DNA of 57,555 nt from NCBI GenBank assembly GCA_964487155.1, contig CAZAQB010000005.1, positions 1 to 57,555 of the forward strand, written 5' to 3'. Made by a program: the position numbers and the translations under genes. Shown here one piece after another: positions 33,976 through 42,192 of this stretch. The notes under the pieces are model-generated. The model saw only the letters and a program-made list of their open reading frames with translations, did not search any database and was not told the origin of the DNA. This DNA comes from CAZAQB01 sp964487155. GTDB taxonomy: Bacteria > Pseudomonadota > Gammaproteobacteria > Nitrococcales > Nitrococcaceae. Positions within the stretch are counted from its first letter, which is position 1; each line of letters begins with the position of its first letter.

Positions 33976-34015
33976 CAGCCCGGCAGGCGGCACGCTGGCG
34001 CCGCCTGCCGGGCTG
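33976..34015 (-). repeat. pufA-pufL intercistronic stem-loop
   Basis: A perfect 16-bp stem, CAGCCCGGCAGGCGGC with GCCGCCTGCCGGGCTG, 8-nt loop, 13 nt after the pufA stop. In Rhodobacter a hairpin at this site protects the upstream antenna mRNA and raises the LH1:RC ratio; the same role is inferred. Confidence 0.75.
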
Positions 34016-34028
34016 GCAGCCAGCGACG

Positions 34029-34241
34029 CTAGTTCACTTTCGCGGCCCGCTCCGCGGGCAGCGCTGACATCTGCTGCGCCACGGAGCCACTGCTTGCCGA
34101 AGGGCCCTCCAGCCAGTTGAAGCGGTCCGTGCTGAGCAGGATGAAATGGATCAGCAGTGCCAGCACGAACAGGAAGGTGAACAGGGCGATCAACGCCCTG
34201 CGCGGGTCGAAAAGCAGCCAGATCTTCCACATGTTGCCCAC
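34029..34241 (-). CDS. pufA: light-harvesting 1 alpha polypeptide
   Basis: 70 residues: (MGN)MWKIWLLFDPRRALIALF, then one transmembrane helix with the bacteriochlorophyll ligand His in LALLIHFILLST. The GTG at 34241 has GGAGGG 7 nt upstream; the internal ATG at 34232 gives the classic MWKIW start but is 16 nt from that site. C-terminal tail of about 28 residues is a little long. Confidence 0.95.
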   Translation of the reverse strand: MGNMWKIWLLFDPRRALIALFTFLFVLALLIHFILLSTDRFNWLEGPSASSGSVAQQMSALPAERAAKVN

Positions 34242-34253
34242 TGGTCGGCCCTC

Positions 34254-34484
34254 CTATGCGAGGTAGGGGATGACGGACCCCACCACGCCGTTGACACCGT
34301 CGATCACCGAGGCGTAGCCCTCGGGGCCGGGCAGCCAGGGCCGCCAGGCCCAGGCCAGCAAGTGGGCCACCACAGCCACCGCCATGAACACGCCGAAGCT
34401 GATCATGAAGATGTCGTGGAACTCCTTGGCCTCCGCCTCCGAGAGGCCGGAGAGCGATGTCTCCTTTTTTTCCGTATCAGCCAT
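34254..34484 (-). CDS. pufB: light-harvesting 1 beta polypeptide
   Basis: 76 residues: polar N-terminus ending LSEAEAKEFHDIFMISFG, one transmembrane helix with the ligand His in VVAHLLAWAWRPWLPG. The C-terminus (GPEGYASVIDGVNGVVGSVIPYLA) is about 24 residues longer than in many LH1 beta chains. 12 nt before pufA. No pucBA genes are in the window, so LH1 is the only antenna seen. Confidence 0.94.
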   Translation of the reverse strand: MADTEKKETSLSGLSEAEAKEFHDIFMISFGVFMAVAVVAHLLAWAWRPWLPGPEGYASVIDGVNGVVGSVIPYLA

Positions 34485-34613
34485 GGTTCTATCCTCCGCT
34501 GCGCCGTACGGCCGGTCGCCGCCCCAGTTCCGGGCGGCTGTGTTCACCGTGGCGCGCTGGCCACGGCCCTGTTCCACCCGGCTCGCGGCCGGGCGAAATT
34601 CGCAAGCCCCCTC

Positions 34614-34847
34614 CTAGCCCATAAAGGCAAAGGGCAGATAAGTCGCTGCCGCGGCTCTGGCCTCGGCGAACACCGAGCGCCTTCGCCCGCGCGCCGGGGC
34701 GCCCTGCCAGCGACGCCTGGGCACCAGCCGCCGGCCCACCGCCACCAGCAGGAACAGCAGGTAGCTGGCGCCGAAGATGAGCCGGAAGTCGCTGCGGTCC
34801 CCGCCGTCGGCGGGATGAAGAACCGGAGAGGTGTGCTGGGCGGCCAT
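34614..34847 (-). CDS. PufQ-like small membrane protein
   Basis: 77 residues with one transmembrane helix (DFRLIFGASYLLFLLVAVGRR), a basic loop and SVFAEARAAAATYLPFAF at the C-terminus. Position between bchZ and pufB and the single-helix format match PufQ, a small protein linked to bacteriochlorophyll supply in the puf operon. Sequence identity to known PufQ is too low to be sure by eye. An alternative is a small antenna-like protein. Confidence 0.55.
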   Translation of the reverse strand: MAAQHTSPVLHPADGGDRSDFRLIFGASYLLFLLVAVGRRLVPRRRWQGAPARGRRRSVFAEARAAAATYLPFAFMG

Positions 34848-34963
34848 GGCTGCCTCCGGACGGTGCGGGGCCCGCCAGGCGGGCCGCTGCTGGGATGACT
34901 GGCCGGCGGGCTGAAGCGCGGCTGCCCCGCGCAAGCCCTGGCTGGTGCTGGCGGGCACGGCCC

Positions 34964-36421
34964 TCACGAGATCCGTCCCTCCGCCAGCTCGTGACGGGCC
35001 CGCTCCAGCCGGCCCGCGCTGACCCGGGTCTCTCCCGCCGCCCGGGCGTGGCGCTCGGCGGCGTCCCGCAGCCGCTTGGCCGCGGAGATGCGCACCAGCA
35101 CCGGTTCGGAGTCCACCTGGCGGTCCAGGGCGGCCCGGGCATCCTCGTCCCAGGGCAGCTCCGCATGGCTCCGGGCGGGGGTGGGATCCACACGGTCCAG
35201 GTCGCTGCCCAGGGGCAGGATGTGGAACAGGGCCTCGAACAGGGCGTTGCAGACTTCCTGCACCAGGTAGCCGGCGCCGGCGTAGCCCATGAACGGGGTG
35301 CCGGTGTGGCGGCGGATCACGGTGCCGGGGAAGGAGGCCGGGATGTACACGGCGCGGGCGCCGGTCTCCGCCAGGTACATGCGCTCGTTGTAGCTGCCGA
35401 ACAGGATCAGCGGGGTCTCTTCCTGCACCGCCCGGCGCACCGCCTCGTTGTCGGTCTTGGCCCCGGAGCGGCGCGCGAAGGCGAACCGGCAGGGCAGCCC
35501 CAGCTCGCCCTCCAGGAAGTGGCGCAGGCCCCGGGCGTAGGTCTCGTTGGCCACCACGGCGAAGCTGGCGGTGCCGAAGAAATCCTGGGTCACCGAGCGC
35601 CACAGATCCCAGAGGGGCTTCAGCGTGGTGTGGCGCTCGGCCTCGATGAACGGCTCCGGGTCCAGGCCCAGCAGCTCGCCCAGGCTGCGCAGGAAGGCGG
35701 TGGTGCTGTGCAGGCCCACCGGCGCCTGCAGGTAGGGCCGGTCCAGCGCCTCGCAGAGCAGCCGGCCGTACTCCCGGTACATGCAGACGTTGGCCTCGGC
35801 ATCCACCAGCCGGGGCACCTCGGAGAGCTCGGCGCCCAGCGGGAACACCTGATTCACCCGGGCGCCGATGCCCTCCACCAGGCGGCGGATCTCCGCCAGG
35901 TCGGAGGGCGTGTTGAACATCCCGTAGGCCGGCCCGATGATGTTCACCCGGGGCGGCTCGCCGGCCTTGCGGCGCCGGGCCCGGGGGGCCCTGCCCCGCT
36001 TCAGGCCGTACTGGGACCACAACCAGAACAGCGCCCGGTCGGCGCTCTGCCACTGGTCCTCGTCGATGGTCCGGGGCAGGAAGCGCTGGATGCCGGTGCC
36101 CTCCGGCGTCACGCCGCCGCCGATCATCTCGGCGATGGAACCGGTCACCACCACGCTGGGCTGGTCCGGATCGAGGGTGGCGTGGGCCCGCTTCAGGGCC
36201 TGCTCGGTGCCGTGCTGGCCCAACTCCGCCTCGGACAGGCCGGTGACCACGACGGGCAGCTCGTGCGGCGGCAGGGCGTCGGTGTAGTGCAGCACCGAGG
36301 TCACCGGCAGGTTCTCGCAGCCTACCGGGCCGTCGATGATCACCTGCAGGCCCTTGACGGCGGTGAACATGTACACCGCCCCCCAGTAGCCCCCGGCCCG
36401 GTCGTGGTCCAGCACCAGCAT
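34964..36421 (-). CDS. bchZ: chlorophyllide a reductase subunit BchZ
   Basis: 485 residues, NifK-like. With BchX and BchY it reduces ring B of chlorophyllide. Starts MLVLDHDRAGGYWGAVYMF; the cluster cysteine lies in DGPVGCENLPVTS, and VNIIGPAYGMFNTPSDL and VNQVFPLGAELSEVPRL are typical. Its ATG shares one base with the bchY stop. Confidence 0.96.
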   Translation of the reverse strand: MLVLDHDRAGGYWGAVYMFTAVKGLQVIIDGPVGCENLPVTSVLHYTDALPPHELPVVVTGLSEAELGQHGTEQALKRAHATLDPDQPSVVVTGSIAEMIGGGVTPEGTGIQRFLPRTIDEDQWQSADRALFWLWSQYGLKRGRAPRARRRKAGEPPRVNIIGPAYGMFNTPSDLAEIRRLVEGIGARVNQVFPLGAELSEVPRLVDAEANVCMYREYGRLLCEALDRPYLQAPVGLHSTTAFLRSLGELLGLDPEPFIEAERHTTLKPLWDLWRSVTQDFFGTASFAVVANETYARGLRHFLEGELGLPCRFAFARRSGAKTDNEAVRRAVQEETPLILFGSYNERMYLAETGARAVYIPASFPGTVIRRHTGTPFMGYAGAGYLVQEVCNALFEALFHILPLGSDLDRVDPTPARSHAELPWDEDARAALDRQVDSEPVLVRISAAKRLRDAAERHARAAGETRVSAGRLERARHELAEGRIS

Positions 36422-37998
36422 CAGGCGGTCTCCCCCACCGGGCCGGAATCCTCCGGCGCGCCGGCAGCCGGCGCCGGCGGCTCCCCCGGCGGCTGCGGCC
36501 AGACGCCGGCCCGATGGCCCTGGCCAACGCCGGCGAAGAACTGCTGCATGGCGTCGAAGCGCGCCTTGTTGGCCATGGCGGTGTTCACCACCTGGGCCAG
36601 GGAATGGGCTCCGGCCGCACCCATCAGCGGCCGGGCGGAGATCAGGTTGGTGAAGTACAGGGCCGGCACGGCCAGCTCCTTGGCCCGCTGCACCACTGGC
36701 GTGGTGCCAATGGCGAGGTCCGGGCGGAATTCCTCCAGGGCTGCCAGATCCCGCTCCAGGGAGGCCCGGTACGCCACGTCCACGCCGTGGGCCTGGAGCC
36801 AGTCCCGGTCGGCCTCGGACCATGGGGTGCGCGGGCAGGCGGTGCCCACGTAGCGCAGGTCGGCGCCGCTCTCCACCAGCAGCCGGGCGACCAGCAGCTC
36901 GGAGCCCTCGTAGCCGGACAGGGTGATGCGCCCGCGCACCGGCGCCGCCTTCAGCGCCGCGGCCACCGCCGGCAGGGCCTGGGCCCGGGCGCGATCCAGG
37001 CGCCGGGCGGACACGCCGCAATGCTCCGCCACCGATGCCAGCCAGGCGGCGGTGCCGTCCACGCCCACCGGCGCGGAGCCCAGCACCGGCCGGCCGGCGG
37101 CCTCGAACTCGCGGATGGCCGCGGTGTAGAAGGGATGCACCGCGGCCACCGCGCAGGCGTCCAGGGCGGCGTAGAGCTCCCGCCACTCGCGGGTGGGCAC
37201 CACCGGACCGGCGGCCAGGCCCAGCGGCTCCAGCAGCTGGCCGATGCTCACCGGGTCGGCGGGAAACATCTCCCCCAGCAGGGCCACGGCAGGGCGGGCG
37301 CTGCGCCCGCCCCGGGGGGCCTGCACCGGCCCCTGCTCGGCCTCGCCGCGGGCGTAGGCCAGCATGGCCCCGGCCAGCACGTCCTTGGCCTCGGCGTGGG
37401 TCGGCACGCCGAAGCCGGGCACGTCGATACCCACCACCCGCACGCCGTTGATGGCCTTGGGCAGCAGCCGCAGCGGCACGCCGGAGGCGGTGGGCACGCA
37501 CAGGTTGATCACCACCACGGCGTCATAGCGTTCCGGATCCGCGAGCCGGTGCACGGCATCGCGGATATCCTCGAACAGCTTGCCGGTGACCAGGGTCTCG
37601 GAGTTGAACGGCACGTAGCCAACGGTGCGCCGGGCACCGTAGAAGTGGGAGGTGAAGGTCAGGCCGTAGACGCAGCAGGCGGAGCCCGACAGAACTGTGG
37701 CGGTGCGCCGCATGCGCAGCCCCACGCGCAGCGAGCCGAACGCCGGGCACATGCTCTGCGGCTGGTCGTGGGGGCCCATGGGATAGTCGGCGGCGTAGCG
37801 GGCCAGGGTCTCGCCGTTGCCCGCCTCCGCGGCCGCCCGGCGCAGCTCGGCGCGCTCGCCGTGGCAGCCGGGGCCGGCAGCAGCAATCGGCTGCGCCTCC
37901 CCGGCGCCGGCCTGGGCCGTCTCGGCCACCGGCGCCTCGGCGGCGGCGTCATAGGCCACCTCGGCGCCGCGCGGGGTTGTGCGGTCCGCCTCAGGCAT
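36421..37998 (-). CDS. bchY: chlorophyllide a reductase subunit BchY
   Basis: 525 residues from MPEADRTTPRG. NifD-like, with cluster cysteines in QSMCPAFGSLRVG, LSGSACCVYGLTF and VVINLCVPTASGVP. An Ala-rich N-terminal extension of about 40 residues precedes the conserved part. Overlaps the bchX stop by 8 nt and the bchZ start by 1 nt. Confidence 0.96.
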   Translation of the reverse strand: MPEADRTTPRGAEVAYDAAAEAPVAETAQAGAGEAQPIAAAGPGCHGERAELRRAAAEAGNGETLARYAADYPMGPHDQPQSMCPAFGSLRVGLRMRRTATVLSGSACCVYGLTFTSHFYGARRTVGYVPFNSETLVTGKLFEDIRDAVHRLADPERYDAVVVINLCVPTASGVPLRLLPKAINGVRVVGIDVPGFGVPTHAEAKDVLAGAMLAYARGEAEQGPVQAPRGGRSARPAVALLGEMFPADPVSIGQLLEPLGLAAGPVVPTREWRELYAALDACAVAAVHPFYTAAIREFEAAGRPVLGSAPVGVDGTAAWLASVAEHCGVSARRLDRARAQALPAVAAALKAAPVRGRITLSGYEGSELLVARLLVESGADLRYVGTACPRTPWSEADRDWLQAHGVDVAYRASLERDLAALEEFRPDLAIGTTPVVQRAKELAVPALYFTNLISARPLMGAAGAHSLAQVVNTAMANKARFDAMQQFFAGVGQGHRAGVWPQPPGEPPAPAAGAPEDSGPVGETA

Positions 37999-39010
37999 CG
38001 TCGTAGACCACTTCCAGGGAGGGCTTCTCGACGAAGTCGGCGCCCCGCATGTCCTCGGGGCTGGCCGGGTCCAGCACCACGTCCCGCCCCACCGCGTCGC
38101 CCTTGAACAGGCCGAGCAGCTCCTCATGGGCGAGAGGGTCGGGCAGCTGCGGCGGCGCGCTGGCGACGTTGGCCGCCAGGCCCTCGAACACCGGGCCCCA
38201 TTCGCTCTCGGGCCGGCCGATGATCTGGTAGTTGGCGCTCTTGCGGCGGATGTCGTCGTGGGCGGGGATGGAGGCCAGCACCGGAATGCCGGCAGCCTGC
38301 GCGAAGGCCTGGGCCTCGCCGCTGCCGTCGTCCTTGTTGATCACCAGCCCGGCCACGCCGACGTTGCCGCCCAGCTTGCGGAAGTACTGCACCGCGGAGC
38401 AGACGTTGTTGGCCACGTACAGCGACTGCAGGTCGTTGGAGCCGACGACGATGACCTTCTGGCACATGTCCCGGGCGATGGGCAGGCCGAAGCCGCCGCA
38501 GACCACGTCCCCCAGGAAATCCAGCAGCACGTAGTCGAAGCCCCACTCGTGGAAGCCGAGCTTCTCCAGCAGCTCGAAGCCGTGGATGATGCCGCGCCCG
38601 CCGCAGCCGCGGCCCACCTCGGGGCCACCCAGCTCCATGGCGAACACGCCGTCGCGCTTGAAGCAGACGTCGCCGATGGCCACCTGCTCGCCGGCTTCCT
38701 TCTTGCGGGACGAAGTCTCGATGATGGTGGGGCAGGCGCGCCCGCCGAACAGCAGCGAGGTGGTGTCGCTCTTCGGGTCGCAGCCGATCAGCAGCACCCG
38801 CTGGCCCTGCTGGGCCATCATGTAGGACAGGTTGGCCAGGGTGAAACTCTTGCCGATGCCGCCCTTGCCGTAGATGGCGATGATCTGGGTCTGCTTGGTC
38901 GCCGGTGCCGTGGACACCGGCTCCGGCTCCTCGGCCGCCTCGGCGCGCAGCTGCTCGTTGAGGTTCGGCCAGGGCAGCGCCTCGCCGTTGCCGCGGGGGG
39001 ACGCGCTCAT
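37991..39010 (-). CDS. bchX: chlorophyllide a reductase iron protein BchX
   Basis: 339 residues, NifH-like ATPase. P-loop IYGKGGIGKSFTLANL, CDPKSDTT, cluster loops EVGRGCGGRGI and DFLGDVVCGGFG. Donates electrons to BchYZ. ATGA overlap with the bchC stop. Confidence 0.97.
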   Translation of the reverse strand: MSASPRGNGEALPWPNLNEQLRAEAAEEPEPVSTAPATKQTQIIAIYGKGGIGKSFTLANLSYMMAQQGQRVLLIGCDPKSDTTSLLFGGRACPTIIETSSRKKEAGEQVAIGDVCFKRDGVFAMELGGPEVGRGCGGRGIIHGFELLEKLGFHEWGFDYVLLDFLGDVVCGGFGLPIARDMCQKVIVVGSNDLQSLYVANNVCSAVQYFRKLGGNVGVAGLVINKDDGSGEAQAFAQAAGIPVLASIPAHDDIRRKSANYQIIGRPESEWGPVFEGLAANVASAPPQLPDPLAHEELLGLFKGDAVGRDVVLDPASPEDMRGADFVEKPSLEVVYDDA

Positions 39011-39990
39011 GGAAGGGCCCTCCAGTCCAGGATCATCTTCAGGCAGGCGGGATCGGCGAAGGCAGTGCGGTAGGCGGCCTCGGCCTGCTCCGCCGGGCGT
39101 TGGTGGGTGATGAGGCCGTCCAGGGACAGGGCCCCGGAGGCCACTGCCTCGCTCACCGCCGCGAGGTCGGCGGGGCGCCATTCGGCGGCCACCCGCAGGC
39201 GCGCCTCGCGCATGAAGGCGGCCGGGAAGTCGAAGCTCACCGCGCCCGGATAGAAACCCGCCAGCACCAGCTCGCCGCCGTGGTCCAGGCGGCCCACCAG
39301 GGTGTCCAGCAGGCCAGGATCGCCGCTGACATCGCAGATCACCCGGTAGTCGCGGCGGGAGTCGGTATCAGGATCCACCACCGGGTAGCCGTCGGCCCCC
39401 TGGCGGCGGGACGGCTCGCGCTCCCAGACCACCGGGGCGGCGGCACCGCAGTAGAGCACCAGGCGGGCCAGCAGCCGGCCCAGCACGCCGTGGCCCACGA
39501 TCAGCTCCGGGGCGTCGCCACCGGCCAGGACGTGGCGGGCGGTGGCGGCCAGCGCCAGCAGCACGCCCTGCTCGCCGAGTGCCTCGTCGATGGGGTAGAC
39601 CCGGGCGGCGGGCACCACCAGCCGGGAGGCGGCGCCGCCGAACAGGCCGCGCACCTCGCCGAAGCAGCGCGCGCCGGGCACGAACACGCTCTGGCCGGGC
39701 TCCATGCCGGTCTGCGCGCCCGCCTCCAGCACCCGGCCCACGGACTCGTAGCCCGGCACCAGCGGATAACCCATGCCGGGGAACGGCGGCATCTTCCCCG
39801 ACCACAGCAACCGCTCGGTGCCGGCGCTGATGCCGCTCCACTCCACCGCCACCAGCAGCTCCGCGTCGCCGGGCGGATCCAGGTCCAGACGGTGCAGGGC
39901 CAGGCGCTCCGGCCCCTGCAGGACCACGGCCGTGGTGCTCAGCTCGGGAGCACCGAACGGCAGCGGGACGATGGTGGAGGAAGTAGCCAT
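39007..39990 (-). CDS. bchC: bacteriochlorophyllide a dehydrogenase BchC
   Basis: 327 residues, medium-chain dehydrogenase-like. Oxidises the C3 hydroxyethyl group to acetyl. Motifs: WSGISAGTERLLWSGKMPPFPGMG region, YPLVPGYESVGRV and GHGVLGRLLARL. No ribosome site precedes the ATG, and the promoter -10 is only 8 nt away. First gene of bchCXYZ-puf and also reachable from crtE-crtF. Confidence 0.94.
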   Translation of the reverse strand: MATSSTIVPLPFGAPELSTTAVVLQGPERLALHRLDLDPPGDAELLVAVEWSGISAGTERLLWSGKMPPFPGMGYPLVPGYESVGRVLEAGAQTGMEPGQSVFVPGARCFGEVRGLFGGAASRLVVPAARVYPIDEALGEQGVLLALAATARHVLAGGDAPELIVGHGVLGRLLARLVLYCGAAAPVVWEREPSRRQGADGYPVVDPDTDSRRDYRVICDVSGDPGLLDTLVGRLDHGGELVLAGFYPGAVSFDFPAAFMREARLRVAAEWRPADLAAVSEAVASGALSLDGLITHQRPAEQAEAAYRTAFADPACLKMILDWRALP

Positions 39991-39998
39991 GGAGTGTC

Positions 39999-40026
39999 AG
40001 TCTAACTTTACTTTCACAAACGTCAA
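39999..40026 (-). promoter_or_regulatory. bchC promoter
   Basis: Minus strand TTGACG (40026-40021), 16-nt spacer, TAGACT (40004-39999). The -35 overlaps the crtF stop codon, giving the classic crtEF/bchC superoperon overlap. Confidence 0.65.
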
Positions 40027-40038
40027 GTGATCGTTACA
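40021..40038. promoter_or_regulatory. PpsR/CrtJ-like box at the bchC promoter
   Basis: CGT-N12-ACA, one mismatch from consensus; on the minus strand TGT-N12-ACG. It overlaps the bchC -35 in the same way as at bchG and bchF. Confidence 0.5.
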
Positions 40039-41192
40039 GCCGTTCGTCGCGCCGGCCTGACATGCAGCACCCGGGTCAGCATGGGCATCGGGGAGGCCAG
40101 CAGCCGCGGCCGCTGGAAACCGGCCTGCCGCAGCAGGGCCGTCAGCTCCGGCAGGCCGCGCGGCCGGCCCTGGCCCATGGCCAGCAGGTAGAAACCGAAG
40201 TAGGCCTGGCCCACCGCCTCGGCCCCGGGGGTATCCGCCAGCGGCTCGGCCACCAGCACGCTGCCGTCCGCGGGAAGGGCGCGGCGCACCCGTTCCAGCA
40301 GTGCCAGCACCGTGGCGTCGTCGTGGTCGTGGAGCACCCGCACCAGGGTCACCAGGTCGGCCCCGGCGGGCAGCGCCTCGGCCCGGAAGTCCCCGGCCAC
40401 CACCTGCGCCGGGATCTGCCGCGCCGCGAGCCGCCGGCGAGCACGCCCGGCCACCGCCGGCAGCTCGAACAGGGACAGCTCCAGGTGGGGCCAGCGGGCC
40501 GCCACTGCGGCCAGGAAGGCCCCCTCGCCGCCCGCCACGTCGAGCAGCCGGCGGTGGCCTCCCATGCCGTAGGCCGCCAGCACCTGGGCGGCGATCAGGG
40601 GCTGGGAGGCCGCCATCAGCTCGCTGTAGGGGGCGACATCGCCGTCCTCCAGACCCGTCGCCCGCGGGTTGCCGGCATAGGGCCAGTAGCCGCCGAGCCG
40701 GGTGGTCCCGGCGCCGCCACGCAGCAGCGCCACGGGGTCCGCCAGATCCGCGTACAGCAGGGGGTGGTGGGCCACCATGGCCGCCACCCCGGGGTTGCCC
40801 AGCAGCTCCGCGCCCCGGGGCCCCAGGGCAAAGCGCCCGCCGGGGCGGCCCTCGGCCAGGCCCAGGGACGCCGCGGCCTCCAGCAGCCGGGCGGCGCCGG
40901 TCTCCGGCAGCCCCAGCCGGCCGGCGGCCTCGGCCGGGGTGCAGGGCCCCTCGGCCAGCAGCTCGGGCAGCCGCAGGCGCACGCAGGCGAGCAGCACCTG
41001 GGAGTAGACGAAGCCCGCGCAGAGGTCGAACAGGCGCCGGGCCCGGCGCCGGGCCACCGGCCGGGTCAGGGGGAAGGCGGCCATGCGTTCCTGGAAGCCG
41101 CGGCTCGCCAGCAGGCGGTTGCGCCAGTCGCGCCAGCGCTCCCGCCAGCCCCTGCTGCGGCTGTCGGCCGCCGAGGTGGCGATGCCGGCCAC
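40023..41192 (-). CDS. crtF: demethylspheroidene O-methyltransferase CrtF
   Basis: 389 residues from a GTG (GGAGCGG upstream). SAM-dependent O-methyltransferase acting on 1-hydroxycarotenoids in the spirilloxanthin/spheroidene branch. Dimerisation/winged helix N-terminal part, then SAM motif LLDVAGGEGAFLAAVAARWP, GDFRAEALPAGAD and LVRVLHDHDD. Lies 21 nt after crtE. Confidence 0.93.
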   Translation of the reverse strand: MAGIATSAADSRSRGWRERWRDWRNRLLASRGFQERMAAFPLTRPVARRRARRLFDLCAGFVYSQVLLACVRLRLPELLAEGPCTPAEAAGRLGLPETGAARLLEAAASLGLAEGRPGGRFALGPRGAELLGNPGVAAMVAHHPLLYADLADPVALLRGGAGTTRLGGYWPYAGNPRATGLEDGDVAPYSELMAASQPLIAAQVLAAYGMGGHRRLLDVAGGEGAFLAAVAARWPHLELSLFELPAVAGRARRRLAARQIPAQVVAGDFRAEALPAGADLVTLVRVLHDHDDATVLALLERVRRALPADGSVLVAEPLADTPGAEAVGQAYFGFYLLAMGQGRPRGLPELTALLRQAGFQRPRLLASPMPMLTRVLHVRPARRTAVTIT

Positions 41193-41213
41193 CCGCTCCG
41201 CCCGGCAGCCGGC

Positions 41214-42083
41214 TCAGGCCGCGGACCGGGCCAACCGGGGCGGCAGCAGCCGCCGCACCTCGGTGCGGATGTGGCTGCGCAGCTCGGCTGCACCGGGGCA
41301 CTCCGGAACTGCAGCCACGGCCCGGCCTACCAGCTCCTGGAGCCGCGTCTTGGCGCCGGTGAGGCCCAGCTCCTGCGTGGCGCTGGGCCGGCCCAGGGCG
41401 GCGTCCCGGCCCACCGGCTTGCCGACTTCCGCCTCGGTGGCGGCGGCGTCCCGGATGTCGTCCGCCACCTGGTAGGCCGCTCCCAGGCACTCGCCCACTG
41501 CCTGCCACTGCGCCGCCGGCACCCCGGCGGCCACCGCGCCGGCCTCGGTAGCGGCGGCGAACAGGGCACCGGTCTTGGCCCGGTGATATTCCTCCAGGGA
41601 CACCCGGGGCTCGCACTCCCAGGCCTGGCCGGCACAGATGCCGGCCGGCATGCCCACCGACCGGGCCACGATCAGCAGCAGCCGGGCGCTGCGCTCCGGG
41701 GCCGCGGCCACCTGCCGGGACAGGGTCTCGAAGGCCAGCACGATGAGGGCGTCCCCGGCCAGCACCGCCAGGCGCTCGCCGAAGGCCCGGTGCACCGAGG
41801 GCTGCCCCCGGCGCAGCTCCGCGGCGTCGAAACAGGGCAGGTCATCGTGCACCAGGGATGCGCAGTGCAGCAGCTCGATGGCCGCCGCCGCGGCATCGGT
41901 GACGCCGGGATGGTCCTCGCCGCAGGCCCCGGCCACCGCCAGGCACAGGCGTGGCCGAATGCGCGCGCCGCCGGGCACCACGGCGTGGCGCATGGCGGCG
42001 GCCAGCCGCCGGGGGCGGCCGGCGCCCTCGCAGCGGGCCAGCGCCTCGGCCAGGGCAGTCTCGATGCGGGTCCTGGGATCCAT
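41214..42083 (-). CDS. crtE: geranylgeranyl diphosphate synthase CrtE
   Basis: 289 residues, trans-isoprenyl diphosphate synthase. First Asp-rich motif DDLPCFD at 80-86 region, second DDIRD near 216. Supplies GGPP for carotenoids and the bacteriochlorophyll tail. Divergent from crtD with a shared regulatory region. Confidence 0.95.
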   Translation of the reverse strand: MDPRTRIETALAEALARCEGAGRPRRLAAAMRHAVVPGGARIRPRLCLAVAGACGEDHPGVTDAAAAAIELLHCASLVHDDLPCFDAAELRRGQPSVHRAFGERLAVLAGDALIVLAFETLSRQVAAAPERSARLLLIVARSVGMPAGICAGQAWECEPRVSLEEYHRAKTGALFAAATEAGAVAAGVPAAQWQAVGECLGAAYQVADDIRDAAATEAEVGKPVGRDAALGRPSATQELGLTGAKTRLQELVGRAVAAVPECPGAAELRSHIRTEVRRLLPPRLARSAA

Positions 42084-42118
42084 GTGCGGTCCTCCCCTGC
42101 TGCGGCGCCCTGCGCAGA

Positions 42119-42162
42119 CGTCATGTTGTCGTTACATTTACAAGTGTCATGTATAATAGACA
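42119..42162. promoter_or_regulatory. tandem PpsR/CrtJ boxes between crtE and crtD
   Basis: CGT-N12-ACA at 42119-42136 (one mismatch) and a perfect TGT-N12-ACA at 42145-42162, separated by exactly 8 bp, the spacing reported for cooperative CrtJ binding in Rhodobacter capsulatus. The second box contains a perfect TATAAT (42152-42157) for plus-strand crtD transcription. Confidence 0.7.
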
Positions 42163-42192
42163 CCGGCCGGTGTAAGGTCAACGGAGCAGCCG

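Noticed and set aside
42121..42144. A third PpsR box in the crtE/crtD region (TGTTGTCGTTACATTTACA)
   Set aside because: The half-sites are 13 bp apart, not 12, so the spacing does not match.
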